Source: Cellulosimicrobium arenosum (GTDB taxonomy: Bacteria; Actinomycetota; Actinomycetes; Actinomycetales; Cellulomonadaceae). From it: 64,000 bases of DNA. The notes under the pieces are model-generated. The model ran no database searches. It worked only from the letters and a program-made list of their open reading frames with translations, and was not told the origin of the DNA. The translations under genes and the position numbers were made by a program. The stretch is taken from contig NZ_JACYHB010000012.1 in the NCBI RefSeq assembly GCF_014837295.1, forward strand, positions 62,001 through 126,000, written 5' to 3'. Of this stretch, positions 45,591 through 59,676 are shown piece by piece (position 1 is the stretch's first letter; every line of letters begins with the position of its first letter).

Positions 45591-46841
45591 GTGACCACCA
45601 CTCCCGGTGCGGCGTACCTCGACCACGCCGCGACGACGCCCCTGTCGCCCGCCGCGTCCGCGGCGTTCGTCGAGGAGCTCTCGCGCACGGGCAACCCGTC
45701 CTCCCTGCACGCGGCGGGACGGGCTGCGCGCCGCACCGTCGAGGAGGCTCGTGAGTCCGTCGCGGCGTCGCTCGGCGCGCGGCCCAGCGAGGTCGTCTTC
45801 ACCGCCGGCGGCACCGAGGCCGACAACCTGGCGATCAAGGGGCTCTTCTGGGGCCGACGGACGACCGACCCGCGCCGGCGGCGGATCGTGGTCTCCGCCG
45901 TCGAGCACCACGCCGTGCTGGACCCAGCGTTCTGGATGGCGGAGCACGCGGGTGCCGAGATCGTGCTCCTGCCCGTCGACGAGGTCGGCCGGGTCGACCT
46001 CGAGGCGTTGCGGACCGAGATCGCCCAGCACGCGGAGGAGATCGCGCTGATCTCCGTGATGTGGGCGAACAACGAGGTCGGCACGCTGCAGCCGGTGGAG
46101 GACGTCGTCCGGCTCGCTCGGCCCCACGGCATCCCCGTGCACTCCGACGCCGTCCAGGCCGTCGGGCAGGTTCCCGTCGACTTCGCCGCCAGCGGGCTCG
46201 ACGCGATGACCGTCTCGGGCCACAAGCTCGGGGGGCCCGTGGGCGTCGGAGCGCTCGTCGCGCGCCGCGACGCTCCGCTCACCCCGGTGCTGCACGGCGG
46301 GGGGCAGGAGCGCGGGGTGCGGTCGGGCACGCTCGACACGCCCGCGATCCGCGCGTTCGGGGTCGCCGTCACCGAGGCCGTGGCCGACCGGGCAGGACGG
46401 GCCGGACGGTTCGCCGCGCTGCGCGACGAGCTCGTCGCCGGCGTGCAGCGCCTCGTGCCCGAGGCCGTCCTGTCCGGTCCCGTGCCCGGGCCGGGACGGC
46501 TGCCGGGCAACGCGCACTTCACGTTCCACGGTGCCGAGGGCGACTCGCTGCTCTACCTCCTCGACTCGGTGGGGGTGCAGGCCTCGACCGGGTCGGCGTG
46601 CCAGGCCGGCGTGCCGCAGCCCTCCCACGTCCTGCTCGCCATGGGGGTGGGCGAGACGGACGCGCGCGGCGCACTCCGGTTCTCCCTCGGGGCGACCTCG
46701 ACGCCCGACGACGTCGCCCGTCTCCTCGACGTGCTCCCCGCCGTCGTGGGCCGGGCACAGGCGGCGGGACTCGCGTCGTCGGGCGGGCACGTGTCCGCGG
46801 GCGGCGTGCGGCGGACCGCGGCGGCCGGGGGTGCGGCATGA
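45591..46841 (+). CDS. Cysteine desulfurase (IscS/NifS family)
   Basis: The protein has 416 residues. This PLP enzyme takes sulfur from cysteine as a protein persulfide. It starts [20 protein letters not shown], has [27 protein letters not shown], the PLP-binding Lys212 in [12 protein letters not shown], and the catalytic Cys337 in [19 protein letters not shown]. Its stop overlaps the mnmA start, so it most likely supplies the sulfur for tRNA 2-thiouridine made by MnmA; this pairing is conserved in Actinobacteria. GTG 45591 is chosen from the leaderless -10. The frame is open far upstream, antisense to the phosphotransferase gene. Confidence 0.94.
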   Translation: MTTTPGAAYLDHAATTPLSPAASAAFVEELSRTGNPSSLHAAGRAARRTVEEARESVAASLGARPSEVVFTAGGTEADNLAIKGLFWGRRTTDPRRRRIVVSAVEHHAVLDPAFWMAEHAGAEIVLLPVDEVGRVDLEALRTEIAQHAEEIALISVMWANNEVGTLQPVEDVVRLARPHGIPVHSDAVQAVGQVPVDFAASGLDAMTVSGHKLGGPVGVGALVARRDAPLTPVLHGGGQERGVRSGTLDTPAIRAFGVAVTEAVADRAGRAGRFAALRDELVAGVQRLVPEAVLSGPVPGPGRLPGNAHFTFHGAEGDSLLYLLDSVGVQASTGSACQAGVPQPSHVLLAMGVGETDARGALRFSLGATSTPDDVARLLDVLPAVVGRAQAAGLASSGGHVSAGGVRRTAAAGGAA

Positions 46842-47977
46842 GGGTCCTGGCCGCCATGTCCGGCGGGGTCGACTCGGCGGTCGCCGCGGCGCTCGCCGTG
46901 GACGCGGGCCACGACGTCGTCGGCGTGCACATGGCCCTGTCGCGCAACCGTGACCAGTTCCGCACCGGTTCGCGCGGCTGCTGCTCGATCGAGGACGCGG
47001 GCGACGCGCGCCGCGCGGCGGACGTCCTCGGTATCCCGTACTACGTGTGGGACCTGTCCGAGCGGTTCGAGGACACCGTCGTCGCGGACTTCCTCGCCGA
47101 GTACGAGGCGGGCCGCACGCCCAACCCGTGCGTGCGCTGCAACGAGCACATCAAGTTCGAGGCGCTGCTGGACAAGGCGACCGCCCTGGGGTTCGACGCC
47201 GTCGCGACCGGTCACTACGCGCGCGTCGTGACCGGCGCGGTCCCCGAGCTGCACCGCTCGCCGAACGACGCGAAGGACCAGTCCTACGTCCTGGCGGTCA
47301 TGGGCCCGGAGCGGCTCGCCCGGGCGATGTTCCCGCTCGGCGGGTTCGCGACCAAGGACGAGGTGCGCGCCGAGGCCGCGCGGCGCGGACTCTCGGTCTC
47401 CGCGAAGCCCGACTCGTACGACATCTGCTTCGTGGCCGACGGTGACACGCAGGGGTTCCTGCGCGAGCGGCTGGGCTCCCGACCGGGCGAGGTCGTCGAC
47501 GCCGACGGACGAGTGCTCGGCGAGCACGAGGGCGCCTACGCCTACACCGTCGGCCAGCGCAAGGGGCTCGGGATCGACCGTCCCGCACCCGACGGGCGGC
47601 CCCGGTACGTCCTGGACGTCCAGCCGACCACGAACCGGGTGGTCGTCGGACCCGCCGAGCTGCTGAGCGTCGACCGGGTCGAGGCCGGTGGTGCGCTGTG
47701 GTTCGACGGCGTGCTCGAGGGTCCCGGCGCGCGTGCGCGCCCGGGCGAGGTGTTCGACGCCGAGGTGCAGGTCCGCGCCCACGGCGCGCCGGTCCCCGCG
47801 CGGGTCCGGGCCACGACGGCTGCGGCGGGGGGGAGCGCGATGGAGGTCGAGCTGACCGGCACGCCGCTGCGCGGCGTCGCGGCGGGCCAGTCGCTCGTCG
47901 TGTACGCGGGGACGCGCGTGCTCGGGCAGGGGACCGTGGACCGGGCCTACCGCGCGAGCGCCGGGGCGGTCTCGTGA
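46838..47977 (+). CDS. mnmA: tRNA-specific 2-thiouridylase MnmA
   Basis: The protein has 379 residues. It thiolates U34 of Lys, Glu and Gln tRNAs. The PP-loop [13 protein letters not shown] lies at residues 7-19. The two catalytic cysteines lie in [14 protein letters not shown] and [11 protein letters not shown], and [12 protein letters not shown] marks the central domain. A C-terminal beta-barrel follows. Translation is coupled to the desulfurase (ATGA). The last 31 bp overlap the convergent SnoaL-like gene. Confidence 0.96.
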   Translation: MRVLAAMSGGVDSAVAAALAVDAGHDVVGVHMALSRNRDQFRTGSRGCCSIEDAGDARRAADVLGIPYYVWDLSERFEDTVVADFLAEYEAGRTPNPCVRCNEHIKFEALLDKATALGFDAVATGHYARVVTGAVPELHRSPNDAKDQSYVLAVMGPERLARAMFPLGGFATKDEVRAEAARRGLSVSAKPDSYDICFVADGDTQGFLRERLGSRPGEVVDADGRVLGEHEGAYAYTVGQRKGLGIDRPAPDGRPRYVLDVQPTTNRVVVGPAELLSVDRVEAGGALWFDGVLEGPGARARPGEVFDAEVQVRAHGAPVPARVRATTAAAGGSAMEVELTGTPLRGVAAGQSLVVYAGTRVLGQGTVDRAYRASAGAVS

Positions 47978-48393
47978 ACGAGCGCGCGCAGCAGCGCCGC
48001 CTCGTCGCGCACGCACCAGTGCTCCGCCTCGTGCCCGTCCGCGAACCGCAGCATGTGCATCTCCCGCACGACGACGCGCCGACCCGTGGGCGGGACGCCG
48101 TGGAAGTAGCCGGTGTGCCGCGCGCTCGTCTCCAGGTGCAGCGCGACGACGTCGCCCTCCGCGACGGCGTGCAGCACCCGCACGCGCTGGTCCTCGAACG
48201 CGTCGCCGAAGACGTGCATCCGCGCCAGGAGGGTCGACGCGCCGTCGGCGCCCGGCCGGCAGTCGCTGCCGAACGCCCCGTCGTGGCTGACGAAGCCCGG
48301 GGCGAGGAACGCCGCGAGCGTCCCCGCGTGACCTCCCGGCAACGCCTGCGTGTGGACGGCGACCGCCGTCGCCTTGTTCTCTCTCGTTCCCAT
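47947..48393 (-). CDS. SnoaL-like (NTF2-fold) ester-cyclase family protein
   Basis: The protein has 148 residues. It has the short cone-shaped NTF2/SnoaL fold pattern: a helix pair ending [14 protein letters not shown], then [70 protein letters not shown]. It resembles the 'ester cyclase' subgroup, whose members are mostly uncharacterised. ATG 48393 gives the normal family length with GAGGA upstream; the frame continues 100 bp upstream without homologous-looking sequence. Its 3' end overlaps mnmA by 31 bp on the opposite strand. Confidence 0.8.
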   Translation of the reverse strand: MGTRENKATAVAVHTQALPGGHAGTLAAFLAPGFVSHDGAFGSDCRPGADGASTLLARMHVFGDAFEDQRVRVLHAVAEGDVVALHLETSARHTGYFHGVPPTGRRVVVREMHMLRFADGHEAEHWCVRDEAALLRALVHETAPALAR

Positions 48394-48542
48394 GTCGTCC
48401 TCGTCCGTGAGCGCCGGGCACCCCACCAGACCCCCTCGTGCCACCAGGAGAGAGGGCACCGGACCAGGGTTCGTGACGACCGAGCGGGTCGACACCTGGA
48501 CGCCGGCGCCCCGGCGCCCCTCGCACGGGACGGGGCCGGGCG

Positions 48543-49586
48543 ATGACCGCCGTCAGCGGGCGCGGCCCGTGGCCCGGGACCGCGGGCGTCCTGGACGCCC
48601 AGCTCACCGTGCTCGGCGACCTCGCGGAGCTGCCCACGGGCGTCGACGCGGTGCCCTTCCTGGTGCAGCTGGCCGGTCGTGGGCCGGGGGCCGACCCCGT
48701 GGGCCGCACGGCCGCGACGATGTCCGGGCCGCCGGTGGAGCTGGGGGTGCACGGCTGGAAGATCGCCGACCACGCGGGCGCCGACCTGCGCCGTGCCCGC
48801 GCGCTGCTGCACGAGGACCTCGAGTCACTGGCCGTCGCCGGTCTCGGGTACACCGGACCGCTGGCCGTGAGCGTGCTCGGTCCGTGGACGCTCGCCGCCG
48901 AGCTCTACCTCGCGCGCGGCGACCGGGTGCTGTCCGACCGCGGCGCGGTGCGCGACCTGGTGGCGGCGCTCGCGGACGCCGTCGCCGAGCACGTCGCCGA
49001 GGTCCGCCGCAGGGTCGGGGGTGCGGACGTCGTCGTGCAGCTCGACGAGCCGCTGCTCGCCCAGGTCGGTGCGGGCGTGCTGCCCACGTTCTCCGGCTAC
49101 TCGCGGCTGCGCGCGGTCGCAGGGCCGGACCTGGTGGAAGGGCTGCAGACCGTGCTCGACGCGGCTCGTGCCGCCGACGCGCGCAGCGTCGTCCACGTCG
49201 GGTCGTCGCGGGGCGCGGTCGAGCCGGTCGTCGGCGCGGGTGCCGACGCCGTCGGGCTGGATCTCGGGACGTGGGACGAGGCGACCTGGGAGACGATCGC
49301 GCGTGCCGTCGAGCGGGGTGCGCGGCTCTGGGCGGGACTGCCGCCCGCGCGCGTGTCGCAGTGCGCCGGTCCGGCCCTGGGCGAGCTCGCGGACCTCGTG
49401 AGCGTCGGGTGGCGACGCGTCGGGCTGCCCGCCGGGCGGCTCGACGAGGTCACGGTCGTCGGGGCGTCGAGCCGTGGCCGGCGGGGTCCGGGCGGGGGCG
49501 TGGCCGGGACCCCGGACGCGCACCGCGCCCTGCTCGCCAACCTGGGCCGGGTCGCCGCGGTCCTGGCGGAGCGGGCGCACGCCTGA
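48543..49586 (+). CDS. MetE C-terminal-domain-like TIM-barrel protein
   Basis: The protein has 347 residues. It has the UROD/MetE-like barrel pattern of cobalamin-independent methionine synthases: VLDAQLTVLGDLAELPTGVDAVPFLVQLAG, then GPLAVSVLGPWTLAAELYL, VVVQLDEPLLAQVGAGVLPT, and a strand ending LDLGTWDEATWE. It is half the length of true MetE and lacks its N-terminal domain. A conserved actinobacterial homologue sits at the same place between mnmA and ligA (for example the Mycobacterium tuberculosis ligA neighbourhood). The activity is unknown. A single Cys late in the barrel (RVSQCAGPAL) could bind metal. Confidence 0.75.
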   Translation: MTAVSGRGPWPGTAGVLDAQLTVLGDLAELPTGVDAVPFLVQLAGRGPGADPVGRTAATMSGPPVELGVHGWKIADHAGADLRRARALLHEDLESLAVAGLGYTGPLAVSVLGPWTLAAELYLARGDRVLSDRGAVRDLVAALADAVAEHVAEVRRRVGGADVVVQLDEPLLAQVGAGVLPTFSGYSRLRAVAGPDLVEGLQTVLDAARAADARSVVHVGSSRGAVEPVVGAGADAVGLDLGTWDEATWETIARAVERGARLWAGLPPARVSQCAGPALGELADLVSVGWRRVGLPAGRLDEVTVVGASSRGRRGPGGGVAGTPDAHRALLANLGRVAAVLAERAHA

Positions 49587-49785
49587 CCCGGCGTGTCGGG
49601 CGGATATCGGCGCGATGACGGTCGTGTGACGGACCTCGACCGGTGCGTGGCCGGCTCGGCGTGGTCGTCGTCGGCACCCGCCGAGGGTGCGTAGGCTTGG
49701 TCCTCGACGAGCAGCTCCGGTCGGCCCTGCGACCGGTCCCGCGACCTGTGCTGCTGCCGGAGACCGACGACACCGAAGGAGCTCG

Positions 49786-50532
49786 ATGCCCGCCCTGCGA
49801 GCCGTGCTGTTCGACCTGGACGGCGTGCTGACCCCCACCGCGGAGCTGCACATGCGTGCCTGGGAGCGGCTGTTCGCGCCCTTCTGCGCGGTGCGCGGAC
49901 TGACGCCCTACTCGGGCGCGGACTACTTCGCCCACATCGACGGCAAGCCGCGCTACGACGGCGTCGCGACGTTCCTGGCCTCACGCGGCGTCGAGCTGGC
50001 GTGGGGCGACGCGGCCGACGAGCCCGGCGAGGGCACGGTCTGCGCGCTCGGCAACCGCAAGGACGTCATCGTCAACGCCATGTTCACCGAGGAGGGCATC
50101 GCGCCCTACCCCGGGTCCGTGCGGTTCCTGGACGACGTGACCGCGGCGGGCGCCGAGGTCGCCGTCGTGTCGTCGTCGCGCAACACGCCGACGGTGCTGG
50201 CCGCTGCCGGGCTGGCCGACCGGTTCGCGGTCGTCGTCGACGGCAACGTCGCTGCCCGAGAGGGTCTGGCGGGCAAGCCGGATCCCGCCACCTACCTGCG
50301 TGCGGCCGAGCTCGTCGGCGTGCCGGCCGCGCGGTGCGTCGTCGTCGAGGACGCGCTCTCGGGCGTGCAGGCGGGCAGCGCCGGTGCGTTCGGCCTCGTC
50401 CTGGGCGTGGACCGCGGCGTGGGCGCGGACGCCCTGCGCGAGCACGGCGCCGACGTCGTGGTCGCCGACCTCGCCGAGCTCCGGGCCGACGTGCTCGACC
50501 GCCCGGCGCGCGTGACGGGGGCGGACGCGTGA
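49786..50532 (+). CDS. Beta-phosphoglucomutase-like HAD hydrolase
   Basis: The protein has 248 residues. HAD motif I is AVLFDLDGVLTPTAELH with the nucleophile Asp10 and acid Asp12. The cap domain follows (AWERLFAPFCAVRG). Motif II is VAVVSSSRNT, motif III includes the Lys of AGKPDPATYLRAA, and motif IV is CVVVEDALSGVQAG. These are the features of beta-phosphoglucomutase. It is translationally coupled to a GH65 phosphorylase (GTGA), which makes beta-glucose-1-phosphate, so it most likely converts that to glucose-6-phosphate. AAGGAG lies 5 nt before the ATG. Confidence 0.9.
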   Translation: MPALRAVLFDLDGVLTPTAELHMRAWERLFAPFCAVRGLTPYSGADYFAHIDGKPRYDGVATFLASRGVELAWGDAADEPGEGTVCALGNRKDVIVNAMFTEEGIAPYPGSVRFLDDVTAAGAEVAVVSSSRNTPTVLAAAGLADRFAVVVDGNVAAREGLAGKPDPATYLRAAELVGVPAARCVVVEDALSGVQAGSAGAFGLVLGVDRGVGADALREHGADVVVADLAELRADVLDRPARVTGADA

Positions 50533-53006
50533 GCCACCGCACCCGGGACGAGCGCCGCACCGTCGACCGGCTGCGCTTCCCGGCCGAGCCGTGGCGGCTC
50601 GTCGAGTCGCGCTTCTCCGACGAGGACCTCGGGGTCACCGAGACGTTGTTCGCCGTCGCCAACGGCTACCTCGGCATGCGCGGCAACGTCGAGGAGGGTC
50701 GCGAGTCCCACACGCACGGCACGTTCGTCAACGGTTTCCACGAGACGTGGCCGATCCACCACGCGGAGGAGGCGTACGGCTTCGCGCGCGTCGGCCAGAC
50801 GATCGTCAACGTCCCTGACGCCAAGGTGATCCGTCTCTACGTCGACGACGAACCGCTCCTGCTCCCCGTCGCGGACCTCGACGAGTACGAGCGCGCGCTC
50901 GACATGCGCGACGGCGTGCTGCGTCGTGAGCTGCTCTGGCAGACGCCGTCGGGCAAGCGGGTCCGGGTGCGTTCGGAGCGCATGGTCTCGTTCGTCGAGC
51001 GGCACCTCGCGATCATGACGTTCGAGGTGACCCTCCTCGACGAGGGCGCACCCGTCGCGATCTCGTCCCAGATCCTCAACCGGCAGGACGGCGAGGACGA
51101 GTACCACGTGCGCGCGGCGTCGCTGGGCGAGGGGTTCGACCCGCGCAAGACGACCGAGTTCGCCGGCCGGGTGCTCGACCCGCAGACCCACTGGGGCGAC
51201 GACGAGCGGCTCGTCCTGACGTACCGGGCGGTGAACTCGGGCATGACGCTCGCCGTGGCGGCGGACGACCTGCTGGAGACCGAGAACGAGTGGGGGGTGC
51301 GCACGCAGGTCGACGACGACCTCGCCAAGCACGTGTTCCGCGTCGACGCGCAGCCGGGCAAGCCGATCCGGCTGACCAAGGTCGTGACCTACCACACGTC
51401 GCGCGGCGTGCCGTGCCGTGAGCTCGTGGACCGCTGCCGGCGCACGCTCGACCGTGTCCGGGAGAACGGGACGGTCGTCGAGCGCGAGCGGCAGCGGGCA
51501 TGGCTCGACGACTTCTGGGCGCGGTCGGACGTCGAGGTCGTGGGCCGCCCGGAGATCCAGCAGGCGGTGCGCTGGAACATCTTCCAGCTCGCCCAGGCGA
51601 CGGCACGGGCGGAGGGCAGCGGCGTCCCCGCGAAGGGGCTGACGGGGTCCGGGTACAGCGGGCACTACTTCTGGGACATGGAGATCTACGTCCTGCCGTT
51701 CCTGACGTACACGAACCCGCGCTACGCGCGCAACGCGCTGCGGTTCCGCTACCAGATGCTCGACGCCGCCCGGCGCCGCGCGCACGACCTCTCCGCCCAG
51801 GGCGCGCTGTTCCCGTGGCGCACCATCAACGGCGAGGAGGCGTCCGCCTACTACGCGGCGGGCACGGCGCAGTTCCACATCGACGCCGACATCGCCTTCG
51901 CGCTCGTGCAGTACGCGCGGGCCACGGGTGACGTCGACTTCATGCGGACGGAGGGCGTGGACGTCCTCGTCGAGACGGCGCGGATGTGGGAGGACCTGGG
52001 GTTCTGGCGCGCGAACGGCAACGACAGCTTCCACATCCACGGCGTCACCGGGCCGGACGAGTACACGACCGTCGTGGACGACAACCTGTTCACGAACGTC
52101 ATGGCGCGCTTCAACCTGCGGGCCGCGGTGTTCGTCGTCGAGTCGATGCGCGAGGACTTCCCCGCTGACTACGACCGGATGGTCGAGCGGCTGAACCTGC
52201 GGTCGACCGAGGTCCAGGAGTGGACGCGCGCCGCGGACCACATGTGGATCCCCTACGCCGAGCACATCGGCATCCACCCCCAGGACTCGCACTTCCTCGA
52301 GCACGAGATCTGGGACCTCGCGAACACGCCGTCCACCAAGCGACCGCTCCTGCTGCACTACCACCCGCTCGTCATCTACCGCTACCAGGTGATCAAGCAG
52401 GCGGACGTCGTGCTCGCGCTCTTCCTCCAGGGCCAGCACTTCACGGCGGAGGAGAAGCTGGCGGACTTCGAGTACTACGACCCCCTGACGACGGGTGACT
52501 CGACGCTGTCTGCCGTCGTGCAGTCGATCGTCGCCTCCGAGGTCGGGTACCAGGAGCTCGCGCTCGACTACTTCGAGTCCTCGCTCTACGTCGACCTCGC
52601 GAACCTGCACGACAACGCGTCCGACGGCGTGCACGTGGCGTCCGCGGGCGGGACGTGGACGGCCCTCGTGGCGGGCTTCGGCGGGATGCGCGACCACGAC
52701 GGTCACCTCGTGTTCGACCCGCGGCTCCCGCTGGGCTGGGATGCCCTGACCTTCCGTCTCACGTGGCACGGGACGCGGCTGCGCGTGACGGTCCGGCGCG
52801 ACGAGCTCGAGCTCGCGGTCGAGGAGGGGGACGGCACCCAGGTCTCGGTACGCGGCGAGCACGTTTCGGTCCGGCCGGGGGAGCCCACGCTGGTCCCCCT
52901 CGACGGGCAGGGCCCGGTGCGTTCGGGTCGTCCGGGACTGCGCGCGCTCTCCGGCAACCGGCGTGAGGACGGGACCCTGATCCTGGCCACGGTGCCCAAG
53001 TCCTGA
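50529..53006 (+). CDS. GH65 disaccharide phosphorylase (maltose/trehalose/kojibiose-type)
   Basis: The protein has 825 residues. It cleaves an alpha-glucosyl disaccharide with phosphate and inversion to beta-glucose-1-phosphate. The N-terminal beta-sandwich contains FAVANGYLGMRGNVEEG, and the (alpha/alpha)6 barrel has KGLTGSGYSGHYFWDMEIYVLPFL and INGEEASAYYAAGTAQFHIDADIA. The general acid is Glu511 in HIHGVTGPDEYTTVVDDN. PLLLHYHPLVIYRYQVIKQADV matches phosphorylase rather than hydrolase members. The exact substrate is not readable; trehalose or maltose would fit the neighbouring pathways. It starts at a GTG overlapping the mutase stop. Confidence 0.92.
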   Translation: MSHRTRDERRTVDRLRFPAEPWRLVESRFSDEDLGVTETLFAVANGYLGMRGNVEEGRESHTHGTFVNGFHETWPIHHAEEAYGFARVGQTIVNVPDAKVIRLYVDDEPLLLPVADLDEYERALDMRDGVLRRELLWQTPSGKRVRVRSERMVSFVERHLAIMTFEVTLLDEGAPVAISSQILNRQDGEDEYHVRAASLGEGFDPRKTTEFAGRVLDPQTHWGDDERLVLTYRAVNSGMTLAVAADDLLETENEWGVRTQVDDDLAKHVFRVDAQPGKPIRLTKVVTYHTSRGVPCRELVDRCRRTLDRVRENGTVVERERQRAWLDDFWARSDVEVVGRPEIQQAVRWNIFQLAQATARAEGSGVPAKGLTGSGYSGHYFWDMEIYVLPFLTYTNPRYARNALRFRYQMLDAARRRAHDLSAQGALFPWRTINGEEASAYYAAGTAQFHIDADIAFALVQYARATGDVDFMRTEGVDVLVETARMWEDLGFWRANGNDSFHIHGVTGPDEYTTVVDDNLFTNVMARFNLRAAVFVVESMREDFPADYDRMVERLNLRSTEVQEWTRAADHMWIPYAEHIGIHPQDSHFLEHEIWDLANTPSTKRPLLLHYHPLVIYRYQVIKQADVVLALFLQGQHFTAEEKLADFEYYDPLTTGDSTLSAVVQSIVASEVGYQELALDYFESSLYVDLANLHDNASDGVHVASAGGTWTALVAGFGGMRDHDGHLVFDPRLPLGWDALTFRLTWHGTRLRVTVRRDELELAVEEGDGTQVSVRGEHVSVRPGEPTLVPLDGQGPVRSGRPGLRALSGNRREDGTLILATVPKS

Positions 53007-57767
<4,761 letters not shown>

Positions 57768-57788
57768 GAACGGCGGACGGCGGGCGCC

Positions 57789-57794
57789 TACGAT
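57789..57794 (+). promoter_or_regulatory. -10 box of a leaderless promoter (TACGAT)
   Basis: TACGAT ends 6 nt before the ATG at 57801, 21 bp after the ligA stop. The downstream gene therefore has its own promoter despite its closeness to ligA. Confidence 0.55.
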
Positions 57795-57800
57795 GCGTAG

Positions 57801-58913
57801 ATGCCTGCATCGACCCCCGCCGTGCCGCGTCTGCGTGGCGCTCACCTCGTCGGCTCCGTGAACCTGCCCACCGCCCGCGAGACGTTGCAGACCGTCGGGA
57901 ACCACCTCGGCGAGCACCTGCGGCGCATCCCCGACGGTGAGGTCGGCGAGCGCTTCCACTGGGTCCTGTTCCAGGGAGAGCGCTTCTCCGCGGTGGACGG
58001 GCTCTCCAGGGTCCCGGGCGACCCGTTCCTCGTCGCGGGCTTCGACGTGCGGCCGCACGTCGTGGACGGCGAGGTGTCGCCGACGGAGCTGCGCTTCGGC
58101 CCGCTCGGCTACGCGGAGGCGGCCGCGACGTCGTACGCGAGCTTCGTGGCGCTGCGCGAGGAGGGCGTCATCCCGGACGGGACCCGGTTCCAGGTCTGCC
58201 TGCCGTCGCCGCTCGCGGCGGTGACGACGTTCGTCGCCCCGCAGGACCGCGCCGCCGTCCACCCGGCGTACGAGGCCGCGCTCGTGCGCGAGATCGACGC
58301 GATCGTCGCGTCGGTCCCCGCGCAGGACCTGGCGATCCAGGTCGACCTCGCCACCGAGTTCGCCGTCGTCGAGGGGGCCGAACTCGGTGGGGGAGCGGCC
58401 CGGGCCTGGTTCGACCGCGGCGCCGGTGGCGACGAGGAGGTCGTGGAGGGCTGCGCCCGGCGTGCGGCCGTGGTGGCGGGCGCCGTCCCGGACGGGGTCG
58501 AGCTCGGGTTCCACCTCTGCTACGGCGACGTGGCCGAGAAGCACTTCGTCGAACCTGCGGACGCGGCCAACCTCGTGCGGATGGCGAACGCGCTCGTGCG
58601 GCACGTGGACCGCCCCGTCTCGTGGTTCCACCTGCCCGTACCGATCGAGCGCGACGACCCGGGCTTCCTGGCGCCGCTCGCAGGCCTCGAGATCGACGAC
58701 GCGACCGAGCTCTACCTCGGCGTCGTGCACCACGAGGACGGCGTCGAGGGGGCGGTGCGCCGCCTCGCGGCGGCGGTCCCGGTCCTGGGCGACCGCACCG
58801 TCGGGGTCGCGACCGAGTGCGGGTTCGGCCGCGGGCCGAGCGAGCGGACGGCCGCGTTGCTCGACCTGCACGGCGCGGTGCTCGCCGCAGGTGCCGGCGA
58901 GGCGATGGGCTAG
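57801..58913 (+). CDS. TIM-barrel protein of MetE/UROD-like type (function unknown)
   Basis: The protein has 370 residues, soluble. It opens PRLRGAHLVGSVNLPTARETLQTVGNHLGEHLRRIPDGEVGER, then has RFQVCLPSPLAAVTTFV, LAIQVDLATEFAVVEGA, GFHLCYGDVAEKHFVEP and VATECGFGRGPSERT, with regularly alternating strand and helix. The last two segments resemble the zinc-site strands (His-x-Cys, and a late Cys-Gly-Phe) of cobalamin-independent methionine synthases, so a metal-dependent methyltransferase-like enzyme is plausible. It is not obviously a close paralogue of the MetE-like protein at 48.5 kb. The substrate is unknown. Confidence 0.7.
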   Translation: MPASTPAVPRLRGAHLVGSVNLPTARETLQTVGNHLGEHLRRIPDGEVGERFHWVLFQGERFSAVDGLSRVPGDPFLVAGFDVRPHVVDGEVSPTELRFGPLGYAEAAATSYASFVALREEGVIPDGTRFQVCLPSPLAAVTTFVAPQDRAAVHPAYEAALVREIDAIVASVPAQDLAIQVDLATEFAVVEGAELGGGAARAWFDRGAGGDEEVVEGCARRAAVVAGAVPDGVELGFHLCYGDVAEKHFVEPADAANLVRMANALVRHVDRPVSWFHLPVPIERDDPGFLAPLAGLEIDDATELYLGVVHHEDGVEGAVRRLAAAVPVLGDRTVGVATECGFGRGPSERTAALLDLHGAVLAAGAGEAMG

Positions 58914-58932
58914 CCGAGCGGTCCGCGGACGG

Positions 58933-59598
58933 CTACCGGGCCGCCCACAGGAGCCCGCGCTCGACGATCGTGCGGACCGAAGGGTTCTCGAGGTCGGCGA
59001 GCTGGTGGCCGGTGGTGCTGACGAAGACCTTGCCTGCTCCCCAGCGGCGCGTCCACACCGCCGGCACCACGACGGGCTCGAGCCACGGATCGCCCTCCTG
59101 CGGCTCGATGGCGGTCGTGGCCAGGACGTCGCTGTAGGAGTCGGTCAGCACCCAGTACTGCTCCGAGCGCAGCGTGATCGGCCCGAGCCCGGCCACGATC
59201 GGGTGGTCGGCACGCTCCGGGACGACCTCTACGGTGTGGTCGACGAGGTCGTGCGCGTGCGCGGCGAACTGGCCGCCGACCATCTGCAGGTAGTCCGTCG
59301 CGAGCCGGAACGAGTCCACGACGCCGCCGTGCCAGCCGGCGAAGCCGGTGCCGTTGGCGACCGCGGTACGTAGCCCCCGGATCTCGTCCGGCAGGATCTC
59401 GCCCATCGTCCAGCACTGGACCACGAGGTCGATGCCCGCCATGAACGACGTGTCCGCATACGACTCGAGCGAGCCGTCGAGCGTCACGTCGAACCCGGAC
59501 GACTCCAGGAACGGCACGAACAGTTCCGCGGCCTCGTCGGGTGCGTGCCCGGGCCAACCGCCCCGGACGACGAGAGCTCGCCGGTCCTGCTCGGTCAT
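58933..59598 (-). CDS. ThuA-like (glutamine-amidotransferase fold) protein
   Basis: The protein has 221 residues. It has the ThuA-type sequence RALVVRGGWPGHAPDEAAELFVPFLESSGFDVTL, a WTMGEILPDEIRGL segment, GTGFAGWHGGVVDSFR (the position of the nucleophile elbow in class I amidotransferases, here without Cys), and a late SEQYWVLTDSY and TGHQLADLENP. ThuA proteins act in sugar (for example trehalose or disaccharide) utilisation, and this gene lies beside a sugar ABC importer. AAGGAGG is 5 nt upstream of the ATG. It follows the ROK regulator gene on the same strand with 78 bp between and is probably co-transcribed with it. Confidence 0.83.
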   Translation of the reverse strand: MTEQDRRALVVRGGWPGHAPDEAAELFVPFLESSGFDVTLDGSLESYADTSFMAGIDLVVQCWTMGEILPDEIRGLRTAVANGTGFAGWHGGVVDSFRLATDYLQMVGGQFAAHAHDLVDHTVEVVPERADHPIVAGLGPITLRSEQYWVLTDSYSDVLATTAIEPQEGDPWLEPVVVPAVWTRRWGAGKVFVSTTGHQLADLENPSVRTIVERGLLWAAR

Positions 59599-59676
59599 AG
59601 ATCCTCCTTGTGCTCCGTCACACGCTTCATCTCACGCACGTCGCCCGCTGTGCGGCAACGGGTACGAGGCTAGCCC

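Noticed and set aside
58911-58935. Palindrome containing both stop codons (TAGCCG...CGGCTA) between the TIM-barrel and ThuA genes as a terminator
   Set aside because: Outer arms are only 6 bp with an inner GTCCGCGGAC palindrome. It may act as a terminator but is too short to call with confidence.
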